Shown here piece by piece: positions 8,277 to 16,611 of a DNA stretch of 64,000 nt (within the stretch, counting starts at the first letter, position 1; each line of letters begins with the position of its first letter). A model generated the notes under the pieces. That model had not been told where the DNA came from. It saw nothing but the letters and a program-made list of their open reading frames with translations, and searched no databases. This DNA is from Bradyrhizobiaceae bacterium Ga0074131. GTDB lineage: Bacteria > Pseudomonadota > Alphaproteobacteria > Rhizobiales > Xanthobacteraceae. Location: the NCBI GenBank assembly GCA_001464035.1, contig LNEC01000022.1:1-64000 (forward strand), in the 5' to 3' direction. The position numbers and the translations under genes were made by a program.

Positions 8277-9836
8277 CTACTCGATGATCGCATGCTCCGG
8301 CGCCACCGATTGCTTGCGCAGCGCGGCCTTGCTCGATCCGATCATGATCGTCAGCGGGATTGTGCACAGCGTGAAGATCATCACCATCTGGTAATCGTGC
8401 GAGAAGGCGATGATCTGCGCCTGCAGTTTGAGGATGGCCTCCATCATGGCGCGGCCCTTGTCGGTGCCCATGTCGATCATGGCCCGCACCTCGGGCATCT
8501 GCATCGCATGATTGAACGGATTGACGTGCTGCGAGAGCACCGCGTAGCTCCACCGCGACCCCTCGGTCAGCTGCGAGATGACGAGGGAAATGCCAATCGA
8601 GCTGCCGACGTTGCGCAGCAGGGTCAGCATCGAGGTGCCGTCGGTGCGCAGGTGGTTGGGCAGCGTCAGAAACGCTACGGTGGAAAGCGGCACGAACACC
8701 AGACCGAAGCCGAAACCCTGGAAGATGCTGATCACCAGGATTTCGTTGACGCCGGTCTGATCGGTCCAGGCCGTCATCCAGAACAGCGACAGGCAGGTCA
8801 TGCCGAGGCCCGCGATGATCAGCGTACGCGCCTCGATATAGCGCATCAGCCTCCCGACCATCATCATGGCGACGAAGGTGCCGAAGCCGCGGCTCGCCAG
8901 CAACAGCCCGGCGGTGATGATGGGATAACCGATCACGTTCTGCAGGAACGGCGATGCCAGCGCCATGGTGGAAAACAGCACCACGCCCATCACCGCCATG
9001 AACACGCAGCCGCCGATGAAATTCTTGTCCCTGAACAGCGCGAACTGGATGAACGGCTTTGGCGTCGTCAGCGAATGCGCGAGAAAATAATAGAAGCCGA
9101 CGGCCGACACGATGAACTCGGCAATGATCTCGTTGGATTCCAGCCAGCCGAGCTGTTCGCCGCGGTCGAGCGCGATCTGCAGGCTCCCGATGCCGATGGC
9201 GAGCGCGGTGAACCCGAACCAGTCGAAGCGCAGCTCGCGGTCCCTCCTGGTTTCGTCCATGAACACCATCAGGCCCAGCACGGTGAAGATACCGAACGGC
9301 AGGTTGACCAGGAACACCCAGGGCCAGGAATAGGTTTCGGTCAGCCAGGCGCCCAGCGACGGCCCCATGATCGGGCCCATCATGACGCCCATGCCCCAGA
9401 TCGCCATCGCCTTGGCGCGTTCGTGCAATGCGTAGGAGTCGAGCATCACCGCCTGCGACAGCGGCACCAAGGCCGCGCCGAACACGCCCTGCAGCACGCG
9501 GAACAACACCATCTGGTAGATATCCTGCGCGGCGCCGCACAGCACCGACGCCACCGTGAAGCCGGCGGAGCAGATGATGAAAACCCGCTTGCGGCCGAAC
9601 CGATTGGCGATCCAGCCGACCGGCGCGGTCATGATCGCCGCCGCCACGATGTAGGAGGTCAGCACCCAGTTGATCTGGTCCTGCGAGGTGGAGAGGCTGC
9701 CCTGCATGTAGGGCAGTGCGACGTTGGCGATGGTAGTGTCCAGCGCCTGCATGATGGTCGCCGTCATCGCGCAGATCGTCACCATGGTCCGGCGCAGGCC
9801 GGGAACGGCGACGGGCGCTGCGGCGGAAGTCGGCAT
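8277..9836 (-). CDS. emrB: DHA2-family drug:H+ antiporter, EmrB/QacA type
   Basis: Inner-membrane MFS transporter of 519 residues, long enough for 14 membrane segments. The motif LDTTIANVALPYMQ in the first helix and ANRFGRKRVFI in loop 2-3 are hallmarks of the DHA2/EmrB group. It would pump hydrophobic drugs outward through the EmrA-like adaptor encoded just upstream and an outer-membrane channel not seen here. ATG 9836 is six bases after the emrA stop, with AAGGAGG inside the emrA end. Same-strand order marR-emrA-emrB indicates one operon controlled by the MarR protein. The exact drugs cannot be told from sequence. Confidence 0.93.
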   Translation of the reverse strand: MPTSAAAPVAVPGLRRTMVTICAMTATIMQALDTTIANVALPYMQGSLSTSQDQINWVLTSYIVAAAIMTAPVGWIANRFGRKRVFIICSAGFTVASVLCGAAQDIYQMVLFRVLQGVFGAALVPLSQAVMLDSYALHERAKAMAIWGMGVMMGPIMGPSLGAWLTETYSWPWVFLVNLPFGIFTVLGLMVFMDETRRDRELRFDWFGFTALAIGIGSLQIALDRGEQLGWLESNEIIAEFIVSAVGFYYFLAHSLTTPKPFIQFALFRDKNFIGGCVFMAVMGVVLFSTMALASPFLQNVIGYPIITAGLLLASRGFGTFVAMMMVGRLMRYIEARTLIIAGLGMTCLSLFWMTAWTDQTGVNEILVISIFQGFGFGLVFVPLSTVAFLTLPNHLRTDGTSMLTLLRNVGSSIGISLVISQLTEGSRWSYAVLSQHVNPFNHAMQMPEVRAMIDMGTDKGRAMMEAILKLQAQIIAFSHDYQMVMIFTLCTIPLTIMIGSSKAALRKQSVAPEHAIIE

Positions 9837-9841
9837 CTCCG

Positions 9842-11002
9842 TCAGTCCTCCTTCGCCGCCGGCGCAAAGCCGAACAGCGCGGCGAGCGAGCGGCGGTGAT
9901 TGGTGTCGATCGTGGCATAGACGCTCATGCCGGCCTTCAACTTGCGGACGAAGGCGTCGTTCTCGTCGAAATAGATCCGCACCGGCACGCGCTGCACCAC
10001 CTTGACGAAGTTGCCGGTGGCGTTCTGCGGCGGCAGGATCGCGAATTGCGCGCCGGTGCCGGGTGAGAGCGAGCCGACCGTGCCCTTGAAGACATGGTTG
10101 GGGAAGGCGTCGACCGCGAGGGTGACGGACTGACCGACCGCGACATGGGTGAAGTCCGATTCCTTCGGATTGGCGTCGACCCACGGCTTCGACGTATCGA
10201 TCACGCTGAACACCGGCGCGCCGGCGATGACGTGGCGGCCGAGCTGGATCTGCTCGACCTGCGTCGCGGTGCCGTTCATCGGCGCACGCACCGTGGTCAG
10301 ATCGAGGTTGCGCTGGGCGTCGTCGAGCACGGCCTTGGCCTGCATATAGGCCGGGAACTGCTCGAGCGGCAGCTCGGGGTTGCCGAGCAGCTGATTGAGG
10401 GCGTTCGACCGTTGCTGCGTCACGATCTGCCGCTGGGCCTGCGCGGTCACCAGGGCGGTGGCGCTGTTGTCGAGGTCGAGCTGCGAGCCGGCATTGCTCT
10501 TCACCAGCGAATTCTTGCGCTCGACGTCCTTCTGCTTGAGCGCGATGCCGGCGTTGACGATTTCGATGGTCTGCCCGTAGAGCCTGACGTTGGCGATGAG
10601 ATTGTCGTGGCTGGTCTTGGCGTCGTCGAGCTTGGCGCGCGCCTGCGTCAGCGCCAGCCGGAACGGCACCGGATCGATCTGGAACAAGACGTCGCCGGTG
10701 GCGACCTGCTGGCCTTCCCGGACGGTAACGCTGATGATCTTGCCGGAAACATCCGGCGTGATCAGCACCTTCTGGGCGCCGACATAGGCGTCGTCGGTGG
10801 TCACGTAGCGACCGCCATTGAGATAGAAGGTGATCCCGGCCACCAGCGCCACCAGAGGCAGCACCACGAGCAGCAGGAAACGCCGGTAGCGCCGCATCGC
10901 CGCCATCAGGCGGCGGCGCGGCTCTGCGGCGATCCTGATCCGGGGCTTTGCGGGTGGGTCGGCCTTCTGCTCCGGCGGAAATTTGAGGACCGGATCAGCC
11001 AT
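9842..11002 (-). CDS. emrA: HlyD/EmrA-family membrane fusion protein
   Basis: Periplasmic adaptor of 386 residues. A basic cytoplasmic start is followed by one membrane helix (FLLLVVLPLVALVAGITFYL) and then the barrel-sandwich hybrid domain beginning TTDDAYVGAQKVLITPDVSG. A long coiled-coil hairpin (LDDAKTSHDNL to LLGNPEL) follows, then the lipoyl second half TVRAPMNGTATQVEQIQLG. It joins EmrB to an outer-membrane channel. ATG 11002 overlaps the end of marR by eight bases, which argues for coupled translation. Earlier in-frame starts lie inside marR and are rejected. Confidence 0.93.
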   Translation of the reverse strand: MADPVLKFPPEQKADPPAKPRIRIAAEPRRRLMAAMRRYRRFLLLVVLPLVALVAGITFYLNGGRYVTTDDAYVGAQKVLITPDVSGKIISVTVREGQQVATGDVLFQIDPVPFRLALTQARAKLDDAKTSHDNLIANVRLYGQTIEIVNAGIALKQKDVERKNSLVKSNAGSQLDLDNSATALVTAQAQRQIVTQQRSNALNQLLGNPELPLEQFPAYMQAKAVLDDAQRNLDLTTVRAPMNGTATQVEQIQLGRHVIAGAPVFSVIDTSKPWVDANPKESDFTHVAVGQSVTLAVDAFPNHVFKGTVGSLSPGTGAQFAILPPQNATGNFVKVVQRVPVRIYFDENDAFVRKLKAGMSVYATIDTNHRRSLAALFGFAPAAKED

Positions 11003-11477
11003 AATGCTGCTCCTTGCCTGGCGGTGCGCCGGCCGGGTTCTGGATCGCGTTGCGGACGTTTTCCTTGATCGTCTCGAGTTGCGCCAGCAGCCGGTGGGCG
11101 TCGGCTGGATGGATGCCTTCAAGCGCGGCCGCCGTCAGTTCGGAGCGCAGCCCGCCGAGCTTGCCGAGCAGCGGACGCGCGGCCTTCTTCAGATAGAGCC
11201 GGTTGACGCGGCGGTCGCTGGCGTCGCTGCGGCGCTCGATCCAGCCGGCATCGCACAGCCTGTCGATCAGCCGCGTCAGCGTGATCGGCTTCATTTCCAT
11301 CAGTTCCGCCAGTTCCGACTGCTTGAGGCCCTCGGTGCGTTCCACCTTGGCCAGCACCGCCCATTGCGCGCGGGTGATGCCGTAGCGCGCGGCCTGCTTG
11401 TCGGCATAGGCACGTACCATGCGCTGCACCTCGCCGAGCGTGAACAGGAAGTTCATATCGACGGAACCCGGCGGCAT
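10995..11477 (-). CDS. MarR-family transcriptional regulator
   Basis: A 160-residue dimeric winged-helix repressor. The recognition region is LKQSELAELMEMKPITLTRLIDRLCDAGWIERR and the wing is SDASDRRVNRLYL, both textbook MarR. It is the first gene of the efflux operon, and a 14-bp perfect palindrome lies 28 bases upstream, so it very probably represses its own operon and is released by a drug or phenolic ligand. ATG 11477 is used; an internal ATG at residue 8 is possible. Confidence 0.92.
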   Translation of the reverse strand: MPPGSVDMNFLFTLGEVQRMVRAYADKQAARYGITRAQWAVLAKVERTEGLKQSELAELMEMKPITLTRLIDRLCDAGWIERRSDASDRRVNRLYLKKAARPLLGKLGGLRSELTAAALEGIHPADAHRLLAQLETIKENVRNAIQNPAGAPPGKEQHYG

Positions 11478-11489
11478 CGGCAGATCTCA

Positions 11490-11519
11490 ATAAGCTAACG
11501 ATATAATAAGCTAGCTTAT
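11490..11519 (-). promoter_or_regulatory. Candidate MarR operator and promoter region
   Basis: ATAAGCTAGCTTAT (11506-11519) is a perfect 14-bp palindrome, and its half ATAAGCTA recurs at 11490-11497. The stretch is strikingly AT-rich (minus strand TATTATAT) inside GC-rich DNA and sits just upstream of the marR start, where an autorepressor would block transcription. Confidence 0.65.
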
Positions 11520-11674
11520 CAATCCGGCTTTTCAAGTTAAAGTTTGGCTGGCCAGGAGCAGGCGGCCGGCCTTATTCAGGTTCGCGCCCGGCAAAACGCC
11601 CTGTTGTTGCGGTGCAATCGGGAAAGACGGAAACATTAGACCATCAGGTTCATCCGCGTTACATCACGGGCGCC

Positions 11675-12166
11675 ATGACATCGACCAAGCCGACCTTTCC
11701 CGGACCTGATCACGATCACGACCGCTGCACCGCGGACGGGCTTCTGCATGCCGAGCAGGTCTGCAAGGCGAGAGCGCAGAAATTCACGCCGATCCGCCGC
11801 CAGGTTCTGCAGGCGCTGTTGTCCAGCCACCGCCCGCTCGGCGCCTATGAGGTGATCGACGAACTCGCCAAATCGATGCCGCGGCCGGCGCCGATCACGG
11901 TGTACCGGGCGCTCGATTTCCTGATGGAGAACGGCCTCGTCCACCGCATCGAAAGCCGCAACGCCTACCTCGCCTGCGCGCACGACCACGACGCTGCGGC
12001 GATGGTGGCGTTCCTGATCTGTGACGGCTGCGGTTCGGTCGGCGAAATTCCCGCGGCACCCGTCGCGCAAGGACTCAACGCCGCGGCGCGCGCGTCGGGC
12101 TTCGCGCCAAAATTGTCCGTCGTCGAAATCACCGGCACCTGCGCGCACTGCCAGAAGGCCGCATAA
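11675..12166 (+). CDS. zur: Fur-family transcriptional regulator, probably Zur
   Basis: A 163-residue Fur-type regulator. The winged-helix part includes FTPIRRQVLQAL and PITVYRALDFLMENGLVHRI. The dimerisation part carries the metal pairs CDGC and CAHC plus HDHD. Two CxxC pairs for structural zinc and a His-rich start (DHDHDRC) are more like Zur than iron-sensing Fur. ATG 11675 is taken; a GTG at 11612 would add 21 residues without family support. It is divergent from the efflux operon and precedes a DMT exporter. Metal specificity is an inference. Confidence 0.8.
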   Translation: MTSTKPTFPGPDHDHDRCTADGLLHAEQVCKARAQKFTPIRRQVLQALLSSHRPLGAYEVIDELAKSMPRPAPITVYRALDFLMENGLVHRIESRNAYLACAHDHDAAAMVAFLICDGCGSVGEIPAAPVAQGLNAAARASGFAPKLSVVEITGTCAHCQKAA

Positions 12167-12197
12167 GAACACGGCGCCAAGCCGGCCACGAGGAAAC

Positions 12198-13145
12198 ATG
12201 TCGTCGGATCCAATACACCGATCGGCCGGGCGTCCGCTCAGCGCCGGCGCCGTGACGCTGATGCTGATGCTGTGCCTGAGCTGGGGCTTCAACCAGATCG
12301 CGGTCAAACTGGTGCTGCCGGAGGTGCCTCCGATGCTGCAGGCGCTGATCCGGTCCGTCGGTGCGCTCCCGGTGCTGCTCATCATCGGCTGGTGGCGCGG
12401 CGTCAGGTTGTTCGAGCGGGACGGTACTTTGCGGGCGGGTCTCGCCGCCGGTGTGATATTCGGCGTCGAATTCGTGCTGATCTATCGCGGCCTGCTCCTG
12501 ACCTCGGCATCGCGCGCGGTGGTGTTTCTCTATACCGCGCCGTTCTTCGTGGCGCTCGGCTCCTATGTGTTTCTCGGCGAGCGGTTGCGCGCGTCGCAAT
12601 GGGGTGGCCTGGCCTTAAGCTTTGCCGGCGTCGCGCTGGCGATCGGCGTGCCGCAGCCCAATGTCGACGCCGACGTTCTGCTCGGAGATCTCCTGATCGT
12701 TGCCGGCGGCGCGCTGTGGGCGGCCACCACGCTGCTGGTCAAGGCCACCGCGCTGCTCAGGGCGCCGGCGGAAAAGGGCCTCGGCTATCAGGTGGCGATC
12801 TCGATACCGATCCTCGGTTTCGCGGCATGGGTTTCCGACGAGCGATTGACCCAGATTCCCGGCCCGCTGTCGCTGTCACTCCTGGCCTACCAGGCGTTCT
12901 GGGTGGTCGGATTGACGTTCCTGATCTGGTTCGCGCTGGTCAAAACCTACTCCGCCAGCAAGCTCTCATCCTTCACCTTCATCACCCCGCTGTTCGGCGT
13001 CGTCGCCAGCTATTTCATCATGCACGACACCCTCACCCTGGCCTTTGGGGTCGCGGCGCTATTGGTGATCGCGGGGCTCTATCTGGTGAACCGGCCCGAG
13101 GTTGCCGGGCCGAAGGTGGCGCCGGATCCCAACGTGCCGGCGTGA
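12198..13145 (+). CDS. DMT/EamA-family transporter
   Basis: Inner-membrane protein of 315 residues with about ten hydrophobic segments arranged as two EamA repeats (first from LMLCLSWGFNQIAVKL, second from LLGDLLIVAGGALWAATTLL). Proteins of this kind usually export amino acids or other small metabolites. ATG 12198 has AGGAAAC just before it and starts 31 bases after the Fur-family gene, on the same strand, so co-transcription is likely but a shared role is not clear. It is one of three DMT exporters in the window. Substrate unknown. Confidence 0.87.
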   Translation: MSSDPIHRSAGRPLSAGAVTLMLMLCLSWGFNQIAVKLVLPEVPPMLQALIRSVGALPVLLIIGWWRGVRLFERDGTLRAGLAAGVIFGVEFVLIYRGLLLTSASRAVVFLYTAPFFVALGSYVFLGERLRASQWGGLALSFAGVALAIGVPQPNVDADVLLGDLLIVAGGALWAATTLLVKATALLRAPAEKGLGYQVAISIPILGFAAWVSDERLTQIPGPLSLSLLAYQAFWVVGLTFLIWFALVKTYSASKLSSFTFITPLFGVVASYFIMHDTLTLAFGVAALLVIAGLYLVNRPEVAGPKVAPDPNVPA

Positions 13146-13166
13146 AGTGGCCAGCCGTGAAGTTGG

Positions 13167-14042
13167 CTATCCCGTCTCGATCGGCAAGGATTCATCCTTC
13201 GCCCACTCGCCCATCGAGCCGTCGTACAGCGTGAGATTGTCGTAGCCGAGCCGGTAGAGCTGGAACAGGTCGATGGTGGCGGAGATGCCGCCGCCGCAAT
13301 AGGCCACCACGCGCTTGTCCCTTGTCACGCCCTGCGCGGCGAATTTCGTCTCGGCGTCCGCCAGCGGCAGGAAAGTTTTCGTCTCCGGATTCAACAAGGT
13401 CGCCGCCGACACGTTGACGCTGCCGGGAATCCGCCCGGCTCGGCCGTAACGGCTCGGCTCCAGGCCCCTGTGCAGTTGCGGGTTGAGCGCGTTGACCACG
13501 ACGGTGTCGCGCTCGCGGCTGGCCGTTAGCGTCTCGTGCTTGTCGACGAAATAGCCGGCCCGCGGTTGCGCCAAGAAGGTCGCCGGCGGATAGCCTTTCG
13601 CGGGCCCGGTCTCGATCGCGCGGCCCTCGGCCTTCCATGTGTCGAGCCCGCCGTCCAGCACGGAGACGTTGTCGCAGCCGAGTGATTTCAGCATCCACCA
13701 GAACCGCGTCGCCCACATCGCCGTACCGATCGAGTACAGCACCACCCGGCTGTTGGCGCCGATGCCGTGACGGCCGAACGCGGCCTCGAGTTGTGCGGTG
13801 GCCGGCATCATGAAGTGAAGCTCGATATTCGGCACCGAGAATTCGCCCTGCAGATCGAGAAAATCCGCGCCCGGAATATGCCCCGTCTCGAAGGTGTGCC
13901 GGCCGGACACCGCGATATAGGGAATGCCCGAGCCCTCCGGCTGATATTCGAGGTAGGTGGTGCAATCGAACAGCCGAAGATCCGGGTGCTCCAGGATGCC
14001 AGCGAGCTCCGCCGAGGTGATCAGCCCGTCGTGTTCCCGCAT
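13167..14042 (-). CDS. sseA: Tandem-rhodanese sulfurtransferase (SseA-like)
   Basis: A 291-residue protein with two rhodanese domains, of the thiosulfate/3-mercaptopyruvate sulfurtransferase family. The C-terminal domain has the persulfide-forming Cys249 in the loop VAYCGGGIS. The matching position of the N-terminal domain is Ser104 (VVLYSIGTAM), so that half is structural, as in most family members. ATG 14042 with GGGAGG eight to nine bases upstream is preferred over a start at 14090. The active loop CGGGIS differs from both the mercaptopyruvate type (CGSGVT) and the thiosulfate type (CRKGVT), so the sulfur donor is uncertain. Confidence 0.85.
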   Translation of the reverse strand: MREHDGLITSAELAGILEHPDLRLFDCTTYLEYQPEGSGIPYIAVSGRHTFETGHIPGADFLDLQGEFSVPNIELHFMMPATAQLEAAFGRHGIGANSRVVLYSIGTAMWATRFWWMLKSLGCDNVSVLDGGLDTWKAEGRAIETGPAKGYPPATFLAQPRAGYFVDKHETLTASRERDTVVVNALNPQLHRGLEPSRYGRAGRIPGSVNVSAATLLNPETKTFLPLADAETKFAAQGVTRDKRVVAYCGGGISATIDLFQLYRLGYDNLTLYDGSMGEWAKDESLPIETG

Positions 14043-14181
14043 GTGCCATCCTCCCGGAAAATGCTTCGGGCATGCTAGGGGAGAGGGCACGGGCTGAAAA
14101 GGCGCGCCCGGTTGCGGCTTGCCCTTTAATCCCCGGATTCCGCGCCGATATACCGGTCAGGGCCGGCGCGGCCGCAAAGCC

Positions 14182-14211
14182 TTGCTTTCCGCCTCATGGC
14201 CCAAATAAGAT
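14182..14211 (+). promoter_or_regulatory. Possible ispG promoter
   Basis: TTGCTT (14182-14187) and TAAGAT (14206-14211) are separated by 18 bases in the AT-richer part of the gap upstream of ispG. Match to the sigma-70 consensus is moderate. Confidence 0.3.
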
Positions 14212-14310
14212 ATTGAATTCAAACAAGAAACGTTCTGACCTGGACGCCACGCCGGCGCCTTGCCACCGTCCCCTTGGTGAATGTCACCAAAACCTGATAT
14301 TCGAGACCCC

Positions 14311-15594
14311 ATGAACAAGCCCGAAAAACCCCCGCACGACGACATCGCCGGCCCCAGCCCCCGGCACAAGACCACCCAGGTCATGGTCGGCAACGTCGCC
14401 GTCGGCGGCGGCGCGCCGATCGTGGTGCAGTCGATGACCAATACCGACACCGCCGATGTCGAGGGCACGATCGCGCAGGTCGCGGCGCTTTCGCGCGCCG
14501 GTTCGGAACTGGTGCGGATCACGGTCGACCGCGACGAGGCCGCCGCCGCCGTGCCGCATATCCGCGACGGTTTGCGCAAGCGCGGCATCACCACGCCGCT
14601 GGTCGGCGACTTCCACTACATCGGACACAAATTGCTGGCTGATCACCCCGCCTGTGCCGAGGCGCTCGACAAGTACCGCATCAATCCCGGCAATGTCGGC
14701 TTCAAGGCCAAGCGCGACACCCAGTTCACCGACATCGTCGAGATGGCGCTGAAGTACAACAAGACGGTGCGGATCGGCGCCAACTGGGGTTCGCTGGATC
14801 AGGAGTTGCTGACGAAACTGATGGACGAGAACGCGCTGCTCGCAGAGCCCAGGGACGTTCGCGCGGTGACCCGCGAGGCCATGGTGCAGTCGGCGCTGTT
14901 GTCGGCGGCGCGCGCCGAGGAGATCGGCCTGCCGAAGAACCGCATGATCCTGTCCGCAAAAGTCTCGGCGGTGCAGGACCTGATCGCGGTCTATCAGACG
15001 CTGGCCGAACGTTCCGACTATGCGATCCATCTCGGCCTCACCGAGGCCGGCATGGGCTCCAAGGGCATCGTCGCCTCGTCGGCCGCGCTCGGCATCCTCT
15101 TGCAGCAGGGCATCGGCGACACCATCCGGATTTCGCTGACGCCGGAGCCCGGCGGCGATCGCACGCTGGAAGTCCAGGTCGCGCAGGAACTGCTGCAGAC
15201 CATGGGATTTCGCACCTTCGTGCCGCTGGTCGCCGCGTGCCCGGGCTGCGGCCGCACCACCTCGACCACGTTCCAGGAACTGGCGCGCTCGATCCAGGAT
15301 TTCATCCGCGAGGAAATGCCGAGCTGGAAGACGCGCTATCCCGGCGTCGAATCCCTTAACGTCGCGATCATGGGCTGCATCGTCAATGGCCCCGGCGAAT
15401 CCAAGCATGCCGATATCGGCATCTCCCTGCCCGGCACCGGCGAGACCCCGGCAGCCCCCGTGTTCGTCGATGGCAAGAAGTTCCGCACCCTGCGCGGCCC
15501 CAACATCGCAGGCGAATTCAAGGCGATGGTGATTGACTATATCGACCAGCGCTACGGCGCGGGCGCGAACGTGCCGGTGACCGCGGCGGAGTAG
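14311..15594 (+). CDS. ispG: 4-hydroxy-3-methylbut-2-enyl-diphosphate synthase (IspG/GcpE)
   Basis: A 427-residue cytoplasmic [4Fe-4S] enzyme of the MEP isoprenoid pathway that converts methylerythritol cyclodiphosphate to HMBPP. The TIM-barrel part carries VQSMTNTDT and RINPGNVG. The cluster cysteines are Cys310 and Cys313 (CPGCGRT) and Cys356 (MGCIVNGPGE). ATG 14311 (MNKPEK) matches the start I recall for Bradyrhizobium homologues; an in-frame ATG at 14281 would add ten residues. It stands alone, convergent with the vapC gene. With ispA at 24 kb it is the second isoprenoid gene here. Confidence 0.95.
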   Translation: MNKPEKPPHDDIAGPSPRHKTTQVMVGNVAVGGGAPIVVQSMTNTDTADVEGTIAQVAALSRAGSELVRITVDRDEAAAAVPHIRDGLRKRGITTPLVGDFHYIGHKLLADHPACAEALDKYRINPGNVGFKAKRDTQFTDIVEMALKYNKTVRIGANWGSLDQELLTKLMDENALLAEPRDVRAVTREAMVQSALLSAARAEEIGLPKNRMILSAKVSAVQDLIAVYQTLAERSDYAIHLGLTEAGMGSKGIVASSAALGILLQQGIGDTIRISLTPEPGGDRTLEVQVAQELLQTMGFRTFVPLVAACPGCGRTTSTTFQELARSIQDFIREEMPSWKTRYPGVESLNVAIMGCIVNGPGESKHADIGISLPGTGETPAAPVFVDGKKFRTLRGPNIAGEFKAMVIDYIDQRYGAGANVPVTAAE

Positions 15595-15609
15595 GGCGTC
15601 TCTCGTAAG

Positions 15610-16023
15610 TCAGCACGCGATGGTGCTGACCTGCCCATCCTCGCCATACTTCAAAATCAGTCGATCCCGCGTAACCAGCGTCGCGCCGAGATCGCGTGCG
15701 GTGGCGAGCAGAATGCGGTCGGCAGGATCGCGCGGCGGCCTGCCAGGCAGGAATGACGAGTCGATCAAGGTCTCGGGCGAAAGCTCGGCGAGCCGAACGT
15801 TCGGTATGGCCAGCAAGCGCGCGAACCATCGCTGCGGCGTCACAAGCAATTCAACTCGCTGGTGCGAGGCGAGAAGGCCGACTTCCCATGCCGTGATAGG
15901 CGAAACGAGAAGCGTGCCGTTCGTCTCATGGACGGTGTTGATCGCTTCTTCTGCCTCACGCGCAAGCCGCTGGTTCGCAACGAGCCAAATCGCGGTGTGC
16001 GTGTCGAGCAGGAGCGTCAGCAT
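15610..16023 (-). CDS. vapC: PIN-domain ribonuclease toxin (VapC-like)
   Basis: A 137-residue PIN-domain protein. The acidic metal-binding residues are Asp7 (LLLDTHT), Glu47 (TAWEVG), Asp99 or Asp102 (RDPADRIL) and Asp120 (LVTRDR), a complete VapC active site of the COG3744 type. It should cut RNA unless held by its antitoxin. ATG 16023 lies seven bases after the stop of the upstream gene at 16031-16441, giving the usual antitoxin-toxin order. The RNA target is not predictable. Confidence 0.9.
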   Translation of the reverse strand: MLTLLLDTHTAIWLVANQRLAREAEEAINTVHETNGTLLVSPITAWEVGLLASHQRVELLVTPQRWFARLLAIPNVRLAELSPETLIDSSFLPGRPPRDPADRILLATARDLGATLVTRDRLILKYGEDGQVSTIAC

Positions 16024-16030
16024 CGATCGG

Positions 16031-16441
16031 TCACCGCACCTGAGGGCCGTACTTCCTGTCCACCAGGTCGGCCCACCCAGGATCGGCGGGCTCGGTAAGA
16101 TCGACCCCCGGGACAAGCCGCGTGATGTCTTTCATGGCCCCGAATATCGGGTGACGTTCACCCTTCTTCGCGACCGCCGGCGCCCGATCCGGGGCTTTTG
16201 CGACCCGGCGAAACACGAGTTTGCGCGCGGTCATGTCGACCTGCGAACTCTCGTAACCCGCTTCCAGCCAGACTTTCGTCATGACGTTGTTGGAGGCGTT
16301 GTTGCTCCACCACGCGCGATGGTGCTGTGCTTTCGGCGGCAATTTCGCGCCGGTGATTTTCTCGATTTCGCTGAATGTCAGGCGCACTTCCTGGCTGCGT
16401 TGGTCGCGCAAAAAGGCCCCAAGCGGCTCATATTTTCCCAA
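16031..16441 (-). CDS. Antitoxin with DUF7662-like domain fused to a toxin-binding tail
   Basis: A 136-residue protein immediately upstream of vapC. Residues about 1-80 (KYEPLGAFL, LTFSEIEKITG, HHRAWWSNNASNN, WLEAGY, VFRR) resemble the DUF7662 domain. After a basic linker, the C-terminal part GAMKDITRLVPGVDLTEPAD resembles the toxin-wrapping tail of VapB-type antitoxins. This is not the usual AbrB, Arc or Phd DNA-binding head. The start is taken as TTG 16441, because AGAGGAGG ends five bases before it; a GTG at 16462 would place that site inside the gene. The DUF name is from memory. Confidence 0.7.
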   Translation of the reverse strand: MGKYEPLGAFLRDQRSQEVRLTFSEIEKITGAKLPPKAQHHRAWWSNNASNNVMTKVWLEAGYESSQVDMTARKLVFRRVAKAPDRAPAVAKKGERHPIFGAMKDITRLVPGVDLTEPADPGWADLVDRKYGPQVR

Positions 16442-16455
16442 AACTGCCTCCTCTT
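16442..16455 (-). promoter_or_regulatory. Ribosome binding site deciding the antitoxin start
   Basis: On the minus strand AGAGGAGG is followed by five bases and then TTG (16441-16439). The spacing makes this TTG a better start than the upstream GTG at 16462. Confidence 0.6.
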
Positions 16456-16460
16456 TACAC

Positions 16461-16473
16461 ACACACAGTGTGT
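16461..16473. promoter_or_regulatory. Candidate autoregulatory operator of the toxin-antitoxin pair
   Basis: ACACAC-A-GTGTGT, an inverted repeat with six-base arms, lies directly upstream of the antitoxin ribosome binding site. Toxin-antitoxin complexes commonly bind such a site to repress their own operon. Confidence 0.45.
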
Positions 16474-16611
16474 CACATTAGGGTATGGCGATCAAGTCCG
16501 GTAAAGTCGGGTAAATCCTGAGGTTCTCCAATGGCTCAAACAGGCTGGATTGCACTTCGCCCTGCCAGGCTTACGATGACCGCCAAGCAAGAATTCGCCG
16601 GAGAAACGCCG

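Noticed and set aside
8109..9899. A 596-codon plus-strand frame rich in His, Asp and Arg
   Set aside because: It lies exactly opposite emrB, a clear MFS gene, and its composition is that of antisense to hydrophobic codons. No ribosome site or domain.
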